From positions 1 through 64,000 of the forward strand of contig NZ_JXMU01000005.1 of NCBI RefSeq assembly GCF_001293565.1: a stretch of DNA of 64,000 bases, given 5' to 3'. This DNA comes from Ahrensia marina. GTDB taxonomy: Bacteria > Pseudomonadota > Alphaproteobacteria > Rhizobiales > Rhizobiaceae. The notes under the pieces are model-generated. The model made no database searches. It was given only the letters and a program-made list of their open reading frames with translations, and had not been told where the DNA came from. Positions 42,882 to 52,681 of the stretch are shown one piece after another (position 1 is the first letter of the stretch; every line of letters begins with the position of its first letter). The translations under genes were made by a program, and so were the position numbers.

Positions 42882-43097
42882 TTACCAGTGCGGCGGCTTT
42901 TGTGTTGGTGCTGAAACATTGGCATCTGCTTCAAACTCAACGATACGGGCTGTCAGTGCTTCAACGCGCCGCCGCAAATCAGCGATGATTTTGCCCTGAT
43001 CAACAACAACACTGTTTAAGTCCTCAAGCATCTGGGCTTGATGCGCCGCTAGAATTTCCAGATCATCAAGTCGCGTCGTTTCGGGCCGCTCCATCAT
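42882..43097 (-). CDS. slyX: SlyX family protein
   Basis: This 71-residue protein is one coiled coil (LDDLEILAAHQAQMLEDLNSVVVDQGKIIADLRRRVEALTARI) ending with a Pro-rich PTQKPPHW tail, the SlyX pattern. Function unknown. Its stop codon abuts the stop of the DUF4198-like gene. Confidence 0.88.
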   Translation of the reverse strand: MMERPETTRLDDLEILAAHQAQMLEDLNSVVVDQGKIIADLRRRVEALTARIVEFEADANVSAPTQKPPHW

Positions 43098-43273
43098 AAA
43101 TCCTTTTGTGTAAATGTTTCTGAAAGCAGCATAACACTTTCCAAATGGGGCTGTCTCTTGCGATTTTAAGTTGATATCATCGAAATTGTTCAGCTACAGC
43201 TAATAGACGGGACTGGATTATCACGCTAGACCTGTTAAACTTTGACCAATTGATCAAATTTTGAGTGTGTTGT

Positions 43274-44812
43274 ATGGCAGAATATGCAATCGAACTGGCC
43301 GGGATTAATAAAAGTTTCGGGCCGGTGAAAGCGAACCGCGATATCAACCTGCAGATTAAGCAGGGAACTATTCACGGCATTATCGGCGAAAACGGTGCGG
43401 GCAAATCCACGCTCATGTCGATCCTTTATGGTTTCTACCAAGCAGATTCCGGCGAGATCAGCATTAATGGCAAAAACACAAAGATCAATTCATCCAATGA
43501 CGCCATAGCACTTGGTATCGGTATGGTTCACCAGCACTTCATGTTGGTCGAAAATTTTACAGTTCTTGAAAACATCATTCTCGGCGCTGAAGATTCTCAG
43601 CTTCTGTCAGGCAGCATATCCAAAGCGCGTTCAGAGCTTATCCGCTTGGAAAAAGAATATGAGCTTAATGTTGACCCCGATGCCATTATTGAAGAACTGC
43701 CCGTTGGCATCCAGCAGCGTGTTGAGATTCTAAAAGCACTTTATCGCGGTGCCGAAATTCTTATTCTCGATGAGCCAACCGGTGTGTTAACGCCTTCAGA
43801 GGCAGACCATCTGTTCCGTATTCTTGAACAATTAAAAGCACAGGGAAAAACGATTGTTCTGATCACGCATAAGCTGCGTGAAATCATGGCTGTGACCGAC
43901 GAAGTGTCTGTCATGCGTCAGGGCACGATCGTTGCGACCCGCGAAACAGCGCAAACTTCGGTTGAAGAACTGGCCGAACTTATGGTCGGGCGCCGTGTGC
44001 TGCTTCGCGTAGAAAAAGGTGAACCGAACCCAGGCGAAATCAAGCTGTCTGTTCAAAATCTCACCGTTCGGGATTCGCGCGGCATTGATATGGTCAAAAA
44101 TGTATCCCTTGACGTGCGCGCCGGTGAAATTGTCGGCATTGCCGGCGTGGCAGGCAACGGGCAAAGCCAGCTTATTGAAGCTATTGCAGGTATTAGGGCC
44201 GCAAAAGAAGGACGCGTTTTGCTGGACGGCGAACCCATTGACGTTACCGGACAGGCCGATCCAGCAATGTTGCGCAAGCGCGGCTTGGCTCATGTTCCTG
44301 AAGACCGTCACCATATGGGCCTTGTTCTGGCATTTGAAGAATCCGAGAACTCAATTCTGGGCTATCATGACAATGAGCAATATTTGTCCGGCCCCATGCT
44401 AAACATCGAAGCAATTCGCGATGACGCGCGTGAGAAAATTGAAAAATATGATATCCGTCCTGCAAATTGCCGCCTGAAAACGGCAAACTTTTCCGGCGGC
44501 AACCAACAAAAGATTGTCCTTGCGCGCGAAATGGAAACCGACCCTGCGGTTTTGATCGTCGGTCAGCCGACACGCGGCGTTGACGTAGGTGCCATCGAGT
44601 TCATTCACAAACGCATCATTGAAATGCGTGATGCAGGCAAAGCTGTTTTGCTGGTATCGGTTGAGCTGGATGAAATTCGTTCGCTGGCTGACCGCATCAT
44701 CGTCATGTTCGATGGCAATGTCGTGGGAGAGTGCGGACCGGAAGCAACCGAAGGCGAACTTGGTCTCTTAATGGCCGGTGTTACAAACGACAAAATGGCA
44801 GCGGCGGAGTAA
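43274..44812 (+). CDS. Nucleoside ABC transporter, double ATP-binding protein
   Basis: This 512-residue protein has two ABC domains. Domain 1 has Walker A GENGAGKSTLM, signature PVGIQQRVEI and LILDEPTGVL. Domain 2 has an altered Walker A (GVAGNGQSQLIE) and signature FSGGNQQKIVLAREM. This pattern is that of BmpA-linked nucleoside importers (YufO/NupA-type) and not of sugar CUT2 systems. Two permeases and the nucleoside salvage genes follow without gaps. No substrate-binding lipoprotein gene is present up- or downstream in the window. ATG 43274 is chosen; a GTG 9 bases earlier is possible. Confidence 0.92.
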   Translation: MAEYAIELAGINKSFGPVKANRDINLQIKQGTIHGIIGENGAGKSTLMSILYGFYQADSGEISINGKNTKINSSNDAIALGIGMVHQHFMLVENFTVLENIILGAEDSQLLSGSISKARSELIRLEKEYELNVDPDAIIEELPVGIQQRVEILKALYRGAEILILDEPTGVLTPSEADHLFRILEQLKAQGKTIVLITHKLREIMAVTDEVSVMRQGTIVATRETAQTSVEELAELMVGRRVLLRVEKGEPNPGEIKLSVQNLTVRDSRGIDMVKNVSLDVRAGEIVGIAGVAGNGQSQLIEAIAGIRAAKEGRVLLDGEPIDVTGQADPAMLRKRGLAHVPEDRHHMGLVLAFEESENSILGYHDNEQYLSGPMLNIEAIRDDAREKIEKYDIRPANCRLKTANFSGGNQQKIVLAREMETDPAVLIVGQPTRGVDVGAIEFIHKRIIEMRDAGKAVLLVSVELDEIRSLADRIIVMFDGNVVGECGPEATEGELGLLMAGVTNDKMAAAE

Positions 44813-44816
44813 ACCC

Positions 44817-45959
44817 ATGGCACAGCCTTATTCACAATTACCACGTTGGGTGAACTATGGACTTATTCCGCTTGTTAACCTGAGTGTTGCATTTCTGGTC
44901 GCAGGACTGGTTGTTCTAGCTGTTGGAGAAAACCCGCTACGTGCGGCAGTTTTAATGATCGACGGTGCTTTCGGTTCGGGCGATGGCATAGGCTATACGC
45001 TTTACTATGCAACCAACTTTATATTCACGGGGCTTGCGGTCGCCGTCGCGTTTCACTGCGGTCTCTTTAATATTGGCGGCGAGGGCCAAGCCTATATTGG
45101 CGGCTTGGGTGTTGCTGTTGGCTGCCTTGCCTTTGACAGTATCTTTCCGTGGTGGATAAACCTGCCAATCGCCACGCTTTGCGCGGCAGCTTTTGGCGGT
45201 CTGTGGGCGCTTATTCCGGCTTTGCTTCAGGCCAAACGCGGCAGCCACGTTGTTATTACCACAATCATGTTCAACTTTATTGCCGCGTCCTTGATGGTCT
45301 TTCTTCTTGTCGATGTTTTAAAGCCTGCGGGTCAAATGGCTGTTGAAACGCGTCCATTTGCAGAAGGCGCATCGCTTCCACGACTGGATTGGATGATCGA
45401 AGCCTTTGGCTATACAATCCGCCGTGCACCTCTCAATATCATTTTCCTTCTCGCTCTGGTGACATCGTTCCTTGTCTGGGTTCTGATCTGGCGCACACGT
45501 CTGGGCTATGAAATCCGCACGATGGGCCACAGCCCGAAAGCGGCACAATATGCAGGCATCAACACGACCAAAATCATTGTGATCACAATGATGATTTCAG
45601 GCGGACTTGCCGGCATGATGGCTCTGAACCCTGTTATGGGCGCGCAAGAGCGATTGCAGCTTGATTTTGTAACCGGTGCCGGATTTGTCGGCATTGCCGT
45701 TGCGCTTATGGGCCGCTCACACCCGGCCGGGATCATTCCCGCCGCCATTTTATTTGGAATGCTTTATCAAGGCGGCGCTGAAATGTCGTTTGAAATGCCG
45801 GCGATCACCCGCGACATGATTGTCATTATTCAGGGCCTCGTCATTCTTTTTGCAGGTGCCCTCGAACATATGTTCCGCCCTTATATTTCAATGTTTTTCG
45901 GACGTGTCGCTGACAGCTCCCTTAAAGCAGCACCAGCCACAACGGGGGAGAGCCACTGA
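44817..45959 (+). CDS. Nucleoside ABC transporter permease 1
   Basis: This 380-residue inner-membrane permease (YufP/NupB-type) has about ten hydrophobic segments, with FNIGGEGQAYIGGLGVAVG, VVITTIMFNFIAASLMVFLL and GFVGIAVALMGRSHPAG as family motifs. It begins 4 bases after the ATPase stop and its stop overlaps the next start (TGATG). Confidence 0.93.
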   Translation: MAQPYSQLPRWVNYGLIPLVNLSVAFLVAGLVVLAVGENPLRAAVLMIDGAFGSGDGIGYTLYYATNFIFTGLAVAVAFHCGLFNIGGEGQAYIGGLGVAVGCLAFDSIFPWWINLPIATLCAAAFGGLWALIPALLQAKRGSHVVITTIMFNFIAASLMVFLLVDVLKPAGQMAVETRPFAEGASLPRLDWMIEAFGYTIRRAPLNIIFLLALVTSFLVWVLIWRTRLGYEIRTMGHSPKAAQYAGINTTKIIVITMMISGGLAGMMALNPVMGAQERLQLDFVTGAGFVGIAVALMGRSHPAGIIPAAILFGMLYQGGAEMSFEMPAITRDMIVIIQGLVILFAGALEHMFRPYISMFFGRVADSSLKAAPATTGESH

Positions 45960-46933
45960 TGGACACGTTTAACACAATCATCCTGGTATTTGATTCAACC
46001 GTGCGGTTATCAGTGCCGTTGCTGCTGGCCTGCCTTGCCGGTCTTTATTCTGAACGCTCCGGTGTTTTCGATATTGGCCTTGAAGGCAAAATGCTGGCTG
46101 GTGCGTTTGCCGGTGCTGCCGCCGCCTCCGTTTACGGTTCCGCGTGGATTGGTCTTGGTGCGGCTGTTTTGATATCTATTGCGCTATCACTGGTTCATGG
46201 TTTTGCCTCTATCACACACCGCGGCAACCAGATCGTGTCAGGTGTTGCGATCAACTTTATTGCCGCCGGTTCAACGATTATTCTTGGTCAGGCATGGTTT
46301 AAGCAAGGTGGCAGAACACCGGCGCTTGCCTCGGACGGGAGCCGCTTTGAATCAATCACCTTGCCATTTGCTGATGCACTAAGCGATGTGCCGATCATCG
46401 GACAGATCTATTCAGAGCTTTTATCAGGCCATTCAATTCTTGTATATGTCGCCTTTTTAGCGGTGCCATTAACGTGGTGGATTTTGTTTAGAACACGGTT
46501 TGGCCTGCGTCTGCGCGCTGTTGGTGAAAATCCAGGTGCCGTGGACACTGCAGGAATTTCAGTCGTCTGGCTGCGTTACCGCGCTGTCATTTTTTGCGGT
46601 TTTCTTTGCGGTTTGGCCGGTGCGTATTTATCGGTCGCCCAGAATGCCGGCTTTGTAAAAGACATGACCGCTGGCAAGGGCTTTATCGCACTTGCGGCAC
46701 TGATCTTTGCAAAATGGCGTCCCATCAATGCCATGTATGCGTGTCTTCTTTTCGGTTTCCTTGATGCTCTGGCAATCCGTTTCTCAGGCATCAAAATTCC
46801 GGGGCTGTTTGAAATTCCGCCGCAGTTTATGCAGGCACTTCCGTATATTTTGACGGTTATTCTGCTGGCCGGTTTCATCGGCAAGGCGATACCGCCAAAA
46901 GCCGGCGGACAGCCTTATGTGAAGGAACGCTAA
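45959..46933 (+). CDS. Nucleoside ABC transporter permease 2
   Basis: This 324-residue permease (YufQ/NupC-type) has eight or more hydrophobic segments. Family motifs: FDIGLEGKMLAGAFAGA, HRGNQIVSGVAINF and GKGFIALAALIFAKWRP. It pairs with permease 1 and is followed after one base by cdd. Confidence 0.93.
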   Translation: MDTFNTIILVFDSTVRLSVPLLLACLAGLYSERSGVFDIGLEGKMLAGAFAGAAAASVYGSAWIGLGAAVLISIALSLVHGFASITHRGNQIVSGVAINFIAAGSTIILGQAWFKQGGRTPALASDGSRFESITLPFADALSDVPIIGQIYSELLSGHSILVYVAFLAVPLTWWILFRTRFGLRLRAVGENPGAVDTAGISVVWLRYRAVIFCGFLCGLAGAYLSVAQNAGFVKDMTAGKGFIALAALIFAKWRPINAMYACLLFGFLDALAIRFSGIKIPGLFEIPPQFMQALPYILTVILLAGFIGKAIPPKAGGQPYVKER

Positions 46934-46934
46934 A

Positions 46935-47342
46935 ATGGCAGAACTGGATAGGCTTTTTCAGGCAGCTAAAACCGCTATGGAAAAGGCGCATGCAAAATAT
47001 TCGGACTTTCCGGTTGGTGCGGCCATTTTGACAAAAGACGGCAAAATTTATTCAGGTGCGAATATTGAAGTTATCTCTTTTCCCGAAGGCTGGTGCGCCG
47101 AAACAACTGCGATCTCTCATTATGTGATGGCGGGCGGCGGCGAAATAACCGATATTTGCGTTATTGCCGAGAAAAAAGACATCTGCACACCTTGCGGCGG
47201 ATGCCGCCAGCGCTTGGCTGAATTTGCCCCATCGGATGCGAAAGTACATTTGTGCACGATGGACGGCATAGTTGAAACCATAACGATGGCCGATCTTTTG
47301 CCGCACGGATTTGAATCCGACGCTTTAATAAAAGCAAACTAG
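46935..47342 (+). CDS. cdd: Cytidine deaminase
   Basis: This 135-residue zinc enzyme converts cytidine to uridine. The zinc and catalytic residues are in WCAET (Cys, Glu) and TPCGGCRQRLAEF (two Cys). FPVGAAILTKDG matches the substrate region. It is the short tetrameric type. Embedded in the nucleoside uptake operon, it starts the salvage of imported cytidine. Confidence 0.95.
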   Translation: MAELDRLFQAAKTAMEKAHAKYSDFPVGAAILTKDGKIYSGANIEVISFPEGWCAETTAISHYVMAGGGEITDICVIAEKKDICTPCGGCRQRLAEFAPSDAKVHLCTMDGIVETITMADLLPHGFESDALIKAN

Positions 47343-47354
47343 AACAGGTGGCGC

Positions 47355-48152
47355 TTGAAAACCACAATTGACACAATCATTGAGAAACTGGACGGTCTGG
47401 CACCGCGAATCGCGCTTGTGCTTGGGTCGGGGCTAGGCGGACTTGTCGACGCTATCGAAGATCCTATTCGATTTCCGTATGAGGAACTCGAAGGGTTTCC
47501 TGTTAGCGGCGTTTCCGGCCATGCCGGTGAACTCGTCGCAGGCACGATAAACGGCAAGCCTGTATTTATTCTATCAGGGCGCGCTCATTATTATGAACAC
47601 GGCAATGCCAACGCCATGCGCCCCGCGCTTGAGCTTCTTAAAGGCTTGGGTGTCGAACATCTCATACTGACGAACTCCGCCGGTTCGTTGCGCGATGATA
47701 TGCCGCCCGGTTCTGTGATGATGCTTACCGATCATATCAATTTTTCCGGTACCAACCCGCTTATTGGCGAAGAAACGGATGATCGATTTACTGGCATGAC
47801 CTCAGCCTATGACACGCAAATGTGCGGCGCACTTGAATCCGCGGCGACCGAAAAAGATATCGCGCTACATAAGGGCGTATATATGTGGTTTTCCGGCCCG
47901 AGCTTTGAAACGCCTGCCGAAATCCGCATGGCTCGGACATTGGGTGCCGACGCAGTCGGTATGTCTACGGTGCCTGAAGTAATCCTAGGCCGGTTTCTCG
48001 GCCTAAAATGTGCGGCCTGTTCTGTCATTACCAATTATGGTGCCGGTATGACCGGTTCTGAACTGAGCCATGAAGAAACCAAAGAGATGGCCCCTATTGG
48101 CGGAAAGCGCCTTCAGACCATCTTGGTAAAAGCCATCGGAGACATTGCGTAA
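47355..48152 (+). CDS. punA: Purine-nucleoside phosphorylase (trimeric type)
   Basis: This 265-residue enzyme cleaves purine nucleosides with phosphate. Motifs: ALVLGSGLGGLVDAI, SGRAHYYEHG, LTNSAGSLRDDMPPGSVMMLTDHINF, and GVYMWFSGPSFETPAEIRM with MSTVPEVI. It appears to start at TTG 47355, preceded by CAGGTGG; no in-frame ATG precedes the conserved core. It ends directly before deoC. Confidence 0.92.
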   Translation: MKTTIDTIIEKLDGLAPRIALVLGSGLGGLVDAIEDPIRFPYEELEGFPVSGVSGHAGELVAGTINGKPVFILSGRAHYYEHGNANAMRPALELLKGLGVEHLILTNSAGSLRDDMPPGSVMMLTDHINFSGTNPLIGEETDDRFTGMTSAYDTQMCGALESAATEKDIALHKGVYMWFSGPSFETPAEIRMARTLGADAVGMSTVPEVILGRFLGLKCAACSVITNYGAGMTGSELSHEETKEMAPIGGKRLQTILVKAIGDIA

Positions 48153-48917
48153 ATGAGTAGCCGAAAAGAAATAGCAGAACGTGCCCTCGGTCTGATCGAC
48201 CTGACCAATCTGAATGACGATTGCACATCGGATGCAATTATTGAGCTGTGTGAACGCGCCCGCACCAAGTTCGGCAATACCGCCGCAGTATGTGTCTTTC
48301 CCGACTTTGTGTCGCAATCCAAAGAATTATTATCAGGCAGCGGCGTTAAAGTTGCGACTGTCGTCAATTTTCCGTCGGGCGGCGATGAGGTGCGTGCGAC
48401 AATGCATGAAACGAAAAAAGCCGTCGCCGATGGCGCTGACGAAATTGATCTCGTCCTGCCCTATACGGCGTTTAAAAACGGTGACAGTGACACTGCTCGC
48501 AGTATGGTTTCCACTATTCAGGCGGTCACACATAATCAGGCAAAACTGAAAGTGATTATTGAATCGGGAAAGCTGGTTGATCCAACCCTTATAAAGCAGG
48601 CATCGCTGCTTTCCTTGGAAGAAGGGGCCGATTTCATCAAAACCTCAACCGGAAAAGTCGAAATCAATGCAACGCTGGAAACAGCGGAAATCATGCTTTC
48701 GGCTCTGGCTGAATTTGGCGACAAAACACGCGGTTTCAAACCGGCCGGCGGTATAAAAACCGTTGAGGATTGCGGCGCATATCTTGATCTCGCCGACCGT
48801 ATCATGGGCGCAGGCTGGGCCAGCGCTGCGACGTTCCGGTTTGGAGCTTCCGGTGTGCTGGGTGATGTTCTGGCTGCGCTTGAAGGCGGCAGTGCTGACA
48901 CGGTTGAAGGCTACTAG
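48153..48917 (+). CDS. deoC: Deoxyribose-phosphate aldolase
   Basis: This 254-residue class I aldolase splits deoxyribose 5-phosphate into glyceraldehyde 3-phosphate and acetaldehyde. The Schiff-base Lys is in FIKTSTGKVEI and the second catalytic Lys in GFKPAGGIKT. The early part VCVFPDFV and VVNFPSGGD also match. ATG 48153 follows the punA stop with no gap. Confidence 0.95.
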   Translation: MSSRKEIAERALGLIDLTNLNDDCTSDAIIELCERARTKFGNTAAVCVFPDFVSQSKELLSGSGVKVATVVNFPSGGDEVRATMHETKKAVADGADEIDLVLPYTAFKNGDSDTARSMVSTIQAVTHNQAKLKVIIESGKLVDPTLIKQASLLSLEEGADFIKTSTGKVEINATLETAEIMLSALAEFGDKTRGFKPAGGIKTVEDCGAYLDLADRIMGAGWASAATFRFGASGVLGDVLAALEGGSADTVEGY

Positions 48918-48919
48918 AA

Positions 48920-50236
48920 TTGGCAATTTTGCTACAGGAGATTATCCGCAAAAAGCGCGACGGGATAAAACTTAACGAAGATGAAATTCGAAGCTTTGTT
49001 GACGCTATCCAAGACAAAACGGCAAGCGACGCCCATATAGCCGCTTTCGCTATGGCAATATATTTTCAAGGCATGGACGATGAAGAGACCGTTGCGCTGA
49101 CACTTGCCATGCGTGACAGTGGTGATGTTTTAAGCTGGCCAAGTCTCAAACGTCCGATTGCCGACAAACATTCGACCGGTGGTGTAGGCGATAATGTCTC
49201 GCTTATTCTTGCGCCGCTGGCTTCGGCATGCGGCCTAGATGTGCCGATGATTTCAGGACGCGGTCTTGGGCACACCGGCGGCACGCTTGATAAAATGGAC
49301 GCAATACCCGGCTATCAATCCGAGCCTGAAACCGCACAATTTTTAGAGACAACCCGCCAGACCGGCTGCGCGATCATTGGCGCGTCGACTGCATTGGCTC
49401 CGGCAGATAAACGGTTCTACGCCGTGCGCGACGTAACCGCGACGGTGGAAAATATATCTTTAATCACAGCGTCAATTTTATCGAAAAAACTTGCTGCCGG
49501 TCTTGGCTGGCTGGTGCTTGATGTCAAATTTGGTGATGGTGCCTTCATGCGTGAACAGGATGATGCGCGAAAGCTCGCGCAAAGTCTGGTCCGCGTCGGC
49601 AATGGCGCTGGAACGAAAACAATCGCGCTTTTGAGCGATATGAATGAGCCTCTTGCCAGCGCCGTTGGCAATGCGGTTGAAGTCAGGAACGCCATCGAAT
49701 TTCTAAACGGCACACACCGCGATGCCCGCCTTGAAGCCGTCACGATAGCGCTCGTTACGCAAATGGTACTCATTGCGGGCCTGGCCAAAAATGAGCAGGA
49801 AGCTGAAAGCCATGTCCGTTCTGCGCTGGAAAGCGGCCGTCCGGCTGAAATATTTGGACAGATGGTTCACGGATTGGGCGGCCCTGCCGACATAATGGAA
49901 AATTATGACAAGCACCTGCCGTCTGCGCCGGTCATCAGAGATATTCCTGCGCCGAAAAGCGGGTTTGTGACTGATATAAAAACACGCGCTATCGGCGTTG
50001 CCGTTGTAGAAATGGGCGGCGGGCGGCGCGCTGCAGGCGATGAAATTGACTATTCTGTCGGCTTTAGCAAACTGAAAAAGATTGGCGACCAGATTGCAAA
50101 AGGTGAAGCTCTTTGTACTGTTCACGCAAAAAGCGAGGCGGATGCAGAGCGCGCTCAGGAAGCTATTTTATCCGCTTATAATCTGGCTTCCAAAGCGCCG
50201 ACTTCCAGAGCCATTATCGCTGGTCTGATCGACTAA
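48920..50236 (+). CDS. deoA: Thymidine phosphorylase
   Basis: This 438-residue enzyme releases thymine from thymidine. Motifs: LQEIIRKKRDG at the N terminus, DKHSTGGVGDNVSLILAPL (phosphate site), SGRGLGHTGGTLDKMDAI and LVLDVKFGDGAF. It appears to start at TTG 48920, two bases after the deoC stop; the enzyme family begins at this point. Last gene of the nucleoside operon. Confidence 0.95.
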   Translation: MAILLQEIIRKKRDGIKLNEDEIRSFVDAIQDKTASDAHIAAFAMAIYFQGMDDEETVALTLAMRDSGDVLSWPSLKRPIADKHSTGGVGDNVSLILAPLASACGLDVPMISGRGLGHTGGTLDKMDAIPGYQSEPETAQFLETTRQTGCAIIGASTALAPADKRFYAVRDVTATVENISLITASILSKKLAAGLGWLVLDVKFGDGAFMREQDDARKLAQSLVRVGNGAGTKTIALLSDMNEPLASAVGNAVEVRNAIEFLNGTHRDARLEAVTIALVTQMVLIAGLAKNEQEAESHVRSALESGRPAEIFGQMVHGLGGPADIMENYDKHLPSAPVIRDIPAPKSGFVTDIKTRAIGVAVVEMGGGRRAAGDEIDYSVGFSKLKKIGDQIAKGEALCTVHAKSEADAERAQEAILSAYNLASKAPTSRAIIAGLID

Positions 50237-50257
50237 AAAACTTTTCTGCGGAGTGCT

Positions 50258-50794
50258 CTAACGCCGCAAGACAAGATTACCGGATTTATACTCAAAACCA
50301 CGCAGCTTGTTCATAAAACTCATACCGATCAGAACCGTGCTGAGCGAGCTGTCTTCCATCACGAGCGCTTCGACATTCATGATGCGGATAGAGCCAACGG
50401 TAACTTGCCCTATGATTGCGCGGGCAGCTTTTGCTCGACCGTTGGCTGTTATGACTTCGTGAATATAGTCGGATGGTTGAAGACGGATACCTGCGCGTCT
50501 GGCGATTGTTTCATTGAGCGCAATTGTCGTTGCACCCGTATCGATGAGGCCTTGCACGTTATAATTGTTAAGCCGGATATTGGTTCGGTAATGGCCTGAC
50601 TGGTCACGCCCAATTTTTTCAACACCGGAAAGGCGAAGCGCTGTGTTTTTGTCCGCTTGGGGTTTGGTTTCTGGAATTGCGTCTTGACGCTTCGCGGTCA
50701 GCGCACTCGCGGTGTCCTGATCTCGCGTCAGATATTCTACCGTGCCCAGAGCAGCAGCAGAAATTAAACTTGCAGCAAGTAAAAGTCTCAACAT
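50258..50794 (-). CDS. Retropepsin-like aspartic protease (TIGR02281 type)
   Basis: This 178-residue protein has an N-terminal membrane anchor or signal (about 2-22) and one clan AA aspartic protease domain with the active-site motif GLIDTGATTIALN. It has a single-lobe size, so it must dimerise like retropepsins. VLIGMSFMNKLRGFEYKSGNLVL at the end is the family closing motif. Probably periplasmic; substrate unknown. Confidence 0.85.
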   Translation of the reverse strand: MLRLLLAASLISAAALGTVEYLTRDQDTASALTAKRQDAIPETKPQADKNTALRLSGVEKIGRDQSGHYRTNIRLNNYNVQGLIDTGATTIALNETIARRAGIRLQPSDYIHEVITANGRAKAARAIIGQVTVGSIRIMNVEALVMEDSSLSTVLIGMSFMNKLRGFEYKSGNLVLRR

Positions 50795-50906
50795 CCAGAA
50801 GTCTCCTTACCCCGACAATAGGCAAGAAAACTGGCTGTCTTGTTAACGCTGCCAGCAATCAGCCAGCAACGTAAAAGAAACGTAAAATGTTTTGTTAAAA
50901 TGCGAT

Positions 50907-51536
50907 CTATTTTGTGCCGTACATGCGGTCACCGGCATCGCCCAGACCCGGCACAATATAGCCGCTTTCATTTAAATGACTGTCGATTGATGCGGTAATA
51001 ATCGGTACATCAGGATGCGCTTTGGTGAAGTTCTCAACGCCCTCCGGCGCGGCAAGCAGGCACACAAAGCGCAAATTGTTTGCGCCGCGTTCTTTCAGTT
51101 TATCAACGGCCATAATGGCCGAATTAGCTGTGGCCAGCATCGGGTCGACGACAATTGTCAATCGTTCGTCCAGGCTTTCAGGCGCTTTGAAATAATATTC
51201 GACCGCTTCCAACGTGTCATGATCGCGGTAAAGCCCGACATGCGCCACGCGCGCTGAAGGCACAAGATCAAGCATACCGTCAAGAAGGCCGTTACCGGCG
51301 CGAAGAACCGATGCAAAAACAAGCTTTTTTCCGTCAAGTATCGGCGCTTCCATTTCAACCATCGGTGTATTGATCGTTTCCGATGTCATGGGCAACTCGC
51401 GTGTCACTTCATAGCAAAGGAGCAAAGATATTTCCCTTAGCAGCCTTCGAAAACCAGCCGTCGAGGTTTCAAGCTTGCGCATTTGTGTCAGCTTATGCTG
51501 AACCAAAGGGTGGGAAACGACGGTTACACCATTCAT
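50907..51536 (-). CDS. upp: Uracil phosphoribosyltransferase
   Basis: This 209-residue enzyme makes UMP from uracil and PRPP. Motifs: [15 protein letters not shown] at the start, [12 protein letters not shown], the PRPP site [13 protein letters not shown] and the C-terminal [21 protein letters not shown]. It is in the salvage cluster on the strand opposite to deoA and lies after add, probably cotranscribed with it. Confidence 0.96.
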   Translation of the reverse strand: MNGVTVVSHPLVQHKLTQMRKLETSTAGFRRLLREISLLLCYEVTRELPMTSETINTPMVEMEAPILDGKKLVFASVLRAGNGLLDGMLDLVPSARVAHVGLYRDHDTLEAVEYYFKAPESLDERLTIVVDPMLATANSAIMAVDKLKERGANNLRFVCLLAAPEGVENFTKAHPDVPIITASIDSHLNESGYIVPGLGDAGDRMYGTK

Positions 51537-51593
51537 AAAAAACTCTCCTGATATTTCAGCGACCTTAATACGTGTAAAACGAGCGTGAAAGCT

Positions 51594-52556
51594 TTAATCG
51601 AGTTTTGCCAGCAATTGCTTGCGCGTTTCCTCATCGACAAATGCGGCTTTAACGGCTGTGCGGGTGATTTCTGTCAACTCAGCGGCGCTCAAGCCAAACT
51701 CTTTGGCACCAATCTCATATTCGCGTTTTAGCGATGTATGAAAATGCGGTGGATCGTCAGAGTTAAGCGTTACCGGCACCCCCGCAGCACGCAATGCCAT
51801 AAAGGGATGCTCATCAAACCCGCCATATACTTTTAATGAAATATTGGAGCCCGGGCAGCACTCAAGAACAATTTGCTCGTCAGCCAAACGCTTTACCAGT
51901 TCAGCATCTTCAATGGCGCGAACACCGTGACCAATCCGCGACGGCTTAATATAATCAAGCGAATCACGTACCGATTCCGGTCCAACCAGTTCACCGGCAT
52001 GTGTCGTTATGCCCAACCCGGCAGCGCGCGCAACCTCAAAGCCCGGCGCTAAATCTTTGGGGTGATGCATACGTTCATCGCCGCCCATACCAAAGCCCGT
52101 GATCAGCGGATGCGGGTTGTCGGCAACATATTGCGCCGCGCGCAAAACAGATTCAGGACCGCCGTGGCGCAAGCCCGTCGCGATCATTCTGGCTTCAATG
52201 CCGGTTTCTTCCTTGGCGCGCCGCATGCCTTCGGCAATGCCGTCGATATAATCTTTTTCGGATATGCCAATCGCACGGGCGTGGTCAGTAGAAATGAACA
52301 ATTCCGAATAAATGCAATCATCGGCCGCCAGTTCGGATAAATAGCTTTCAGTCAACAGGGCGTAATCTTCACTGGAGCGGAAAAGATCTGCTGCGCCATC
52401 ATAACATTTTAGAAATTGCGTAAAATCTTCCCAGACAAATTTGCCATCTGAAATTATACCGGACACATCTACATTGTATTTTCTCGCCTGACCCTCGACA
52501 AGCGCAGGACTGGCCGCACCCTCCAAGTGGCAATGAATTTCAGCTTTAAGAACCAT
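51594..52556 (-). CDS. add: Adenosine deaminase
   Basis: This 320-residue zinc amidohydrolase converts adenosine to inosine. Metal and catalytic residues: HCHLEGA near the N terminus, THAGE, RIGHGVRA, and NSDDPPHFHTS. It is of the shorter bacterial ADA type, which can also include adenine deaminases; the SxxExxLE region was not decisive. Located 57 bases upstream of upp. Confidence 0.92.
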   Translation of the reverse strand: MVLKAEIHCHLEGAASPALVEGQARKYNVDVSGIISDGKFVWEDFTQFLKCYDGAADLFRSSEDYALLTESYLSELAADDCIYSELFISTDHARAIGISEKDYIDGIAEGMRRAKEETGIEARMIATGLRHGGPESVLRAAQYVADNPHPLITGFGMGGDERMHHPKDLAPGFEVARAAGLGITTHAGELVGPESVRDSLDYIKPSRIGHGVRAIEDAELVKRLADEQIVLECCPGSNISLKVYGGFDEHPFMALRAAGVPVTLNSDDPPHFHTSLKREYEIGAKEFGLSAAELTEITRTAVKAAFVDEETRKQLLAKLD

Positions 52557-52681
52557 ATCGGATGCACCTACTTTTTTCTTTTTGCCAACCTATTTACTAT
52601 TGTTGCATGCGGCAACTTGGCAAAGCGGCTATTTTTGCGGCATAGGGTATGCTGCCGCTAAACGAAACCAAGGATTTTCAG

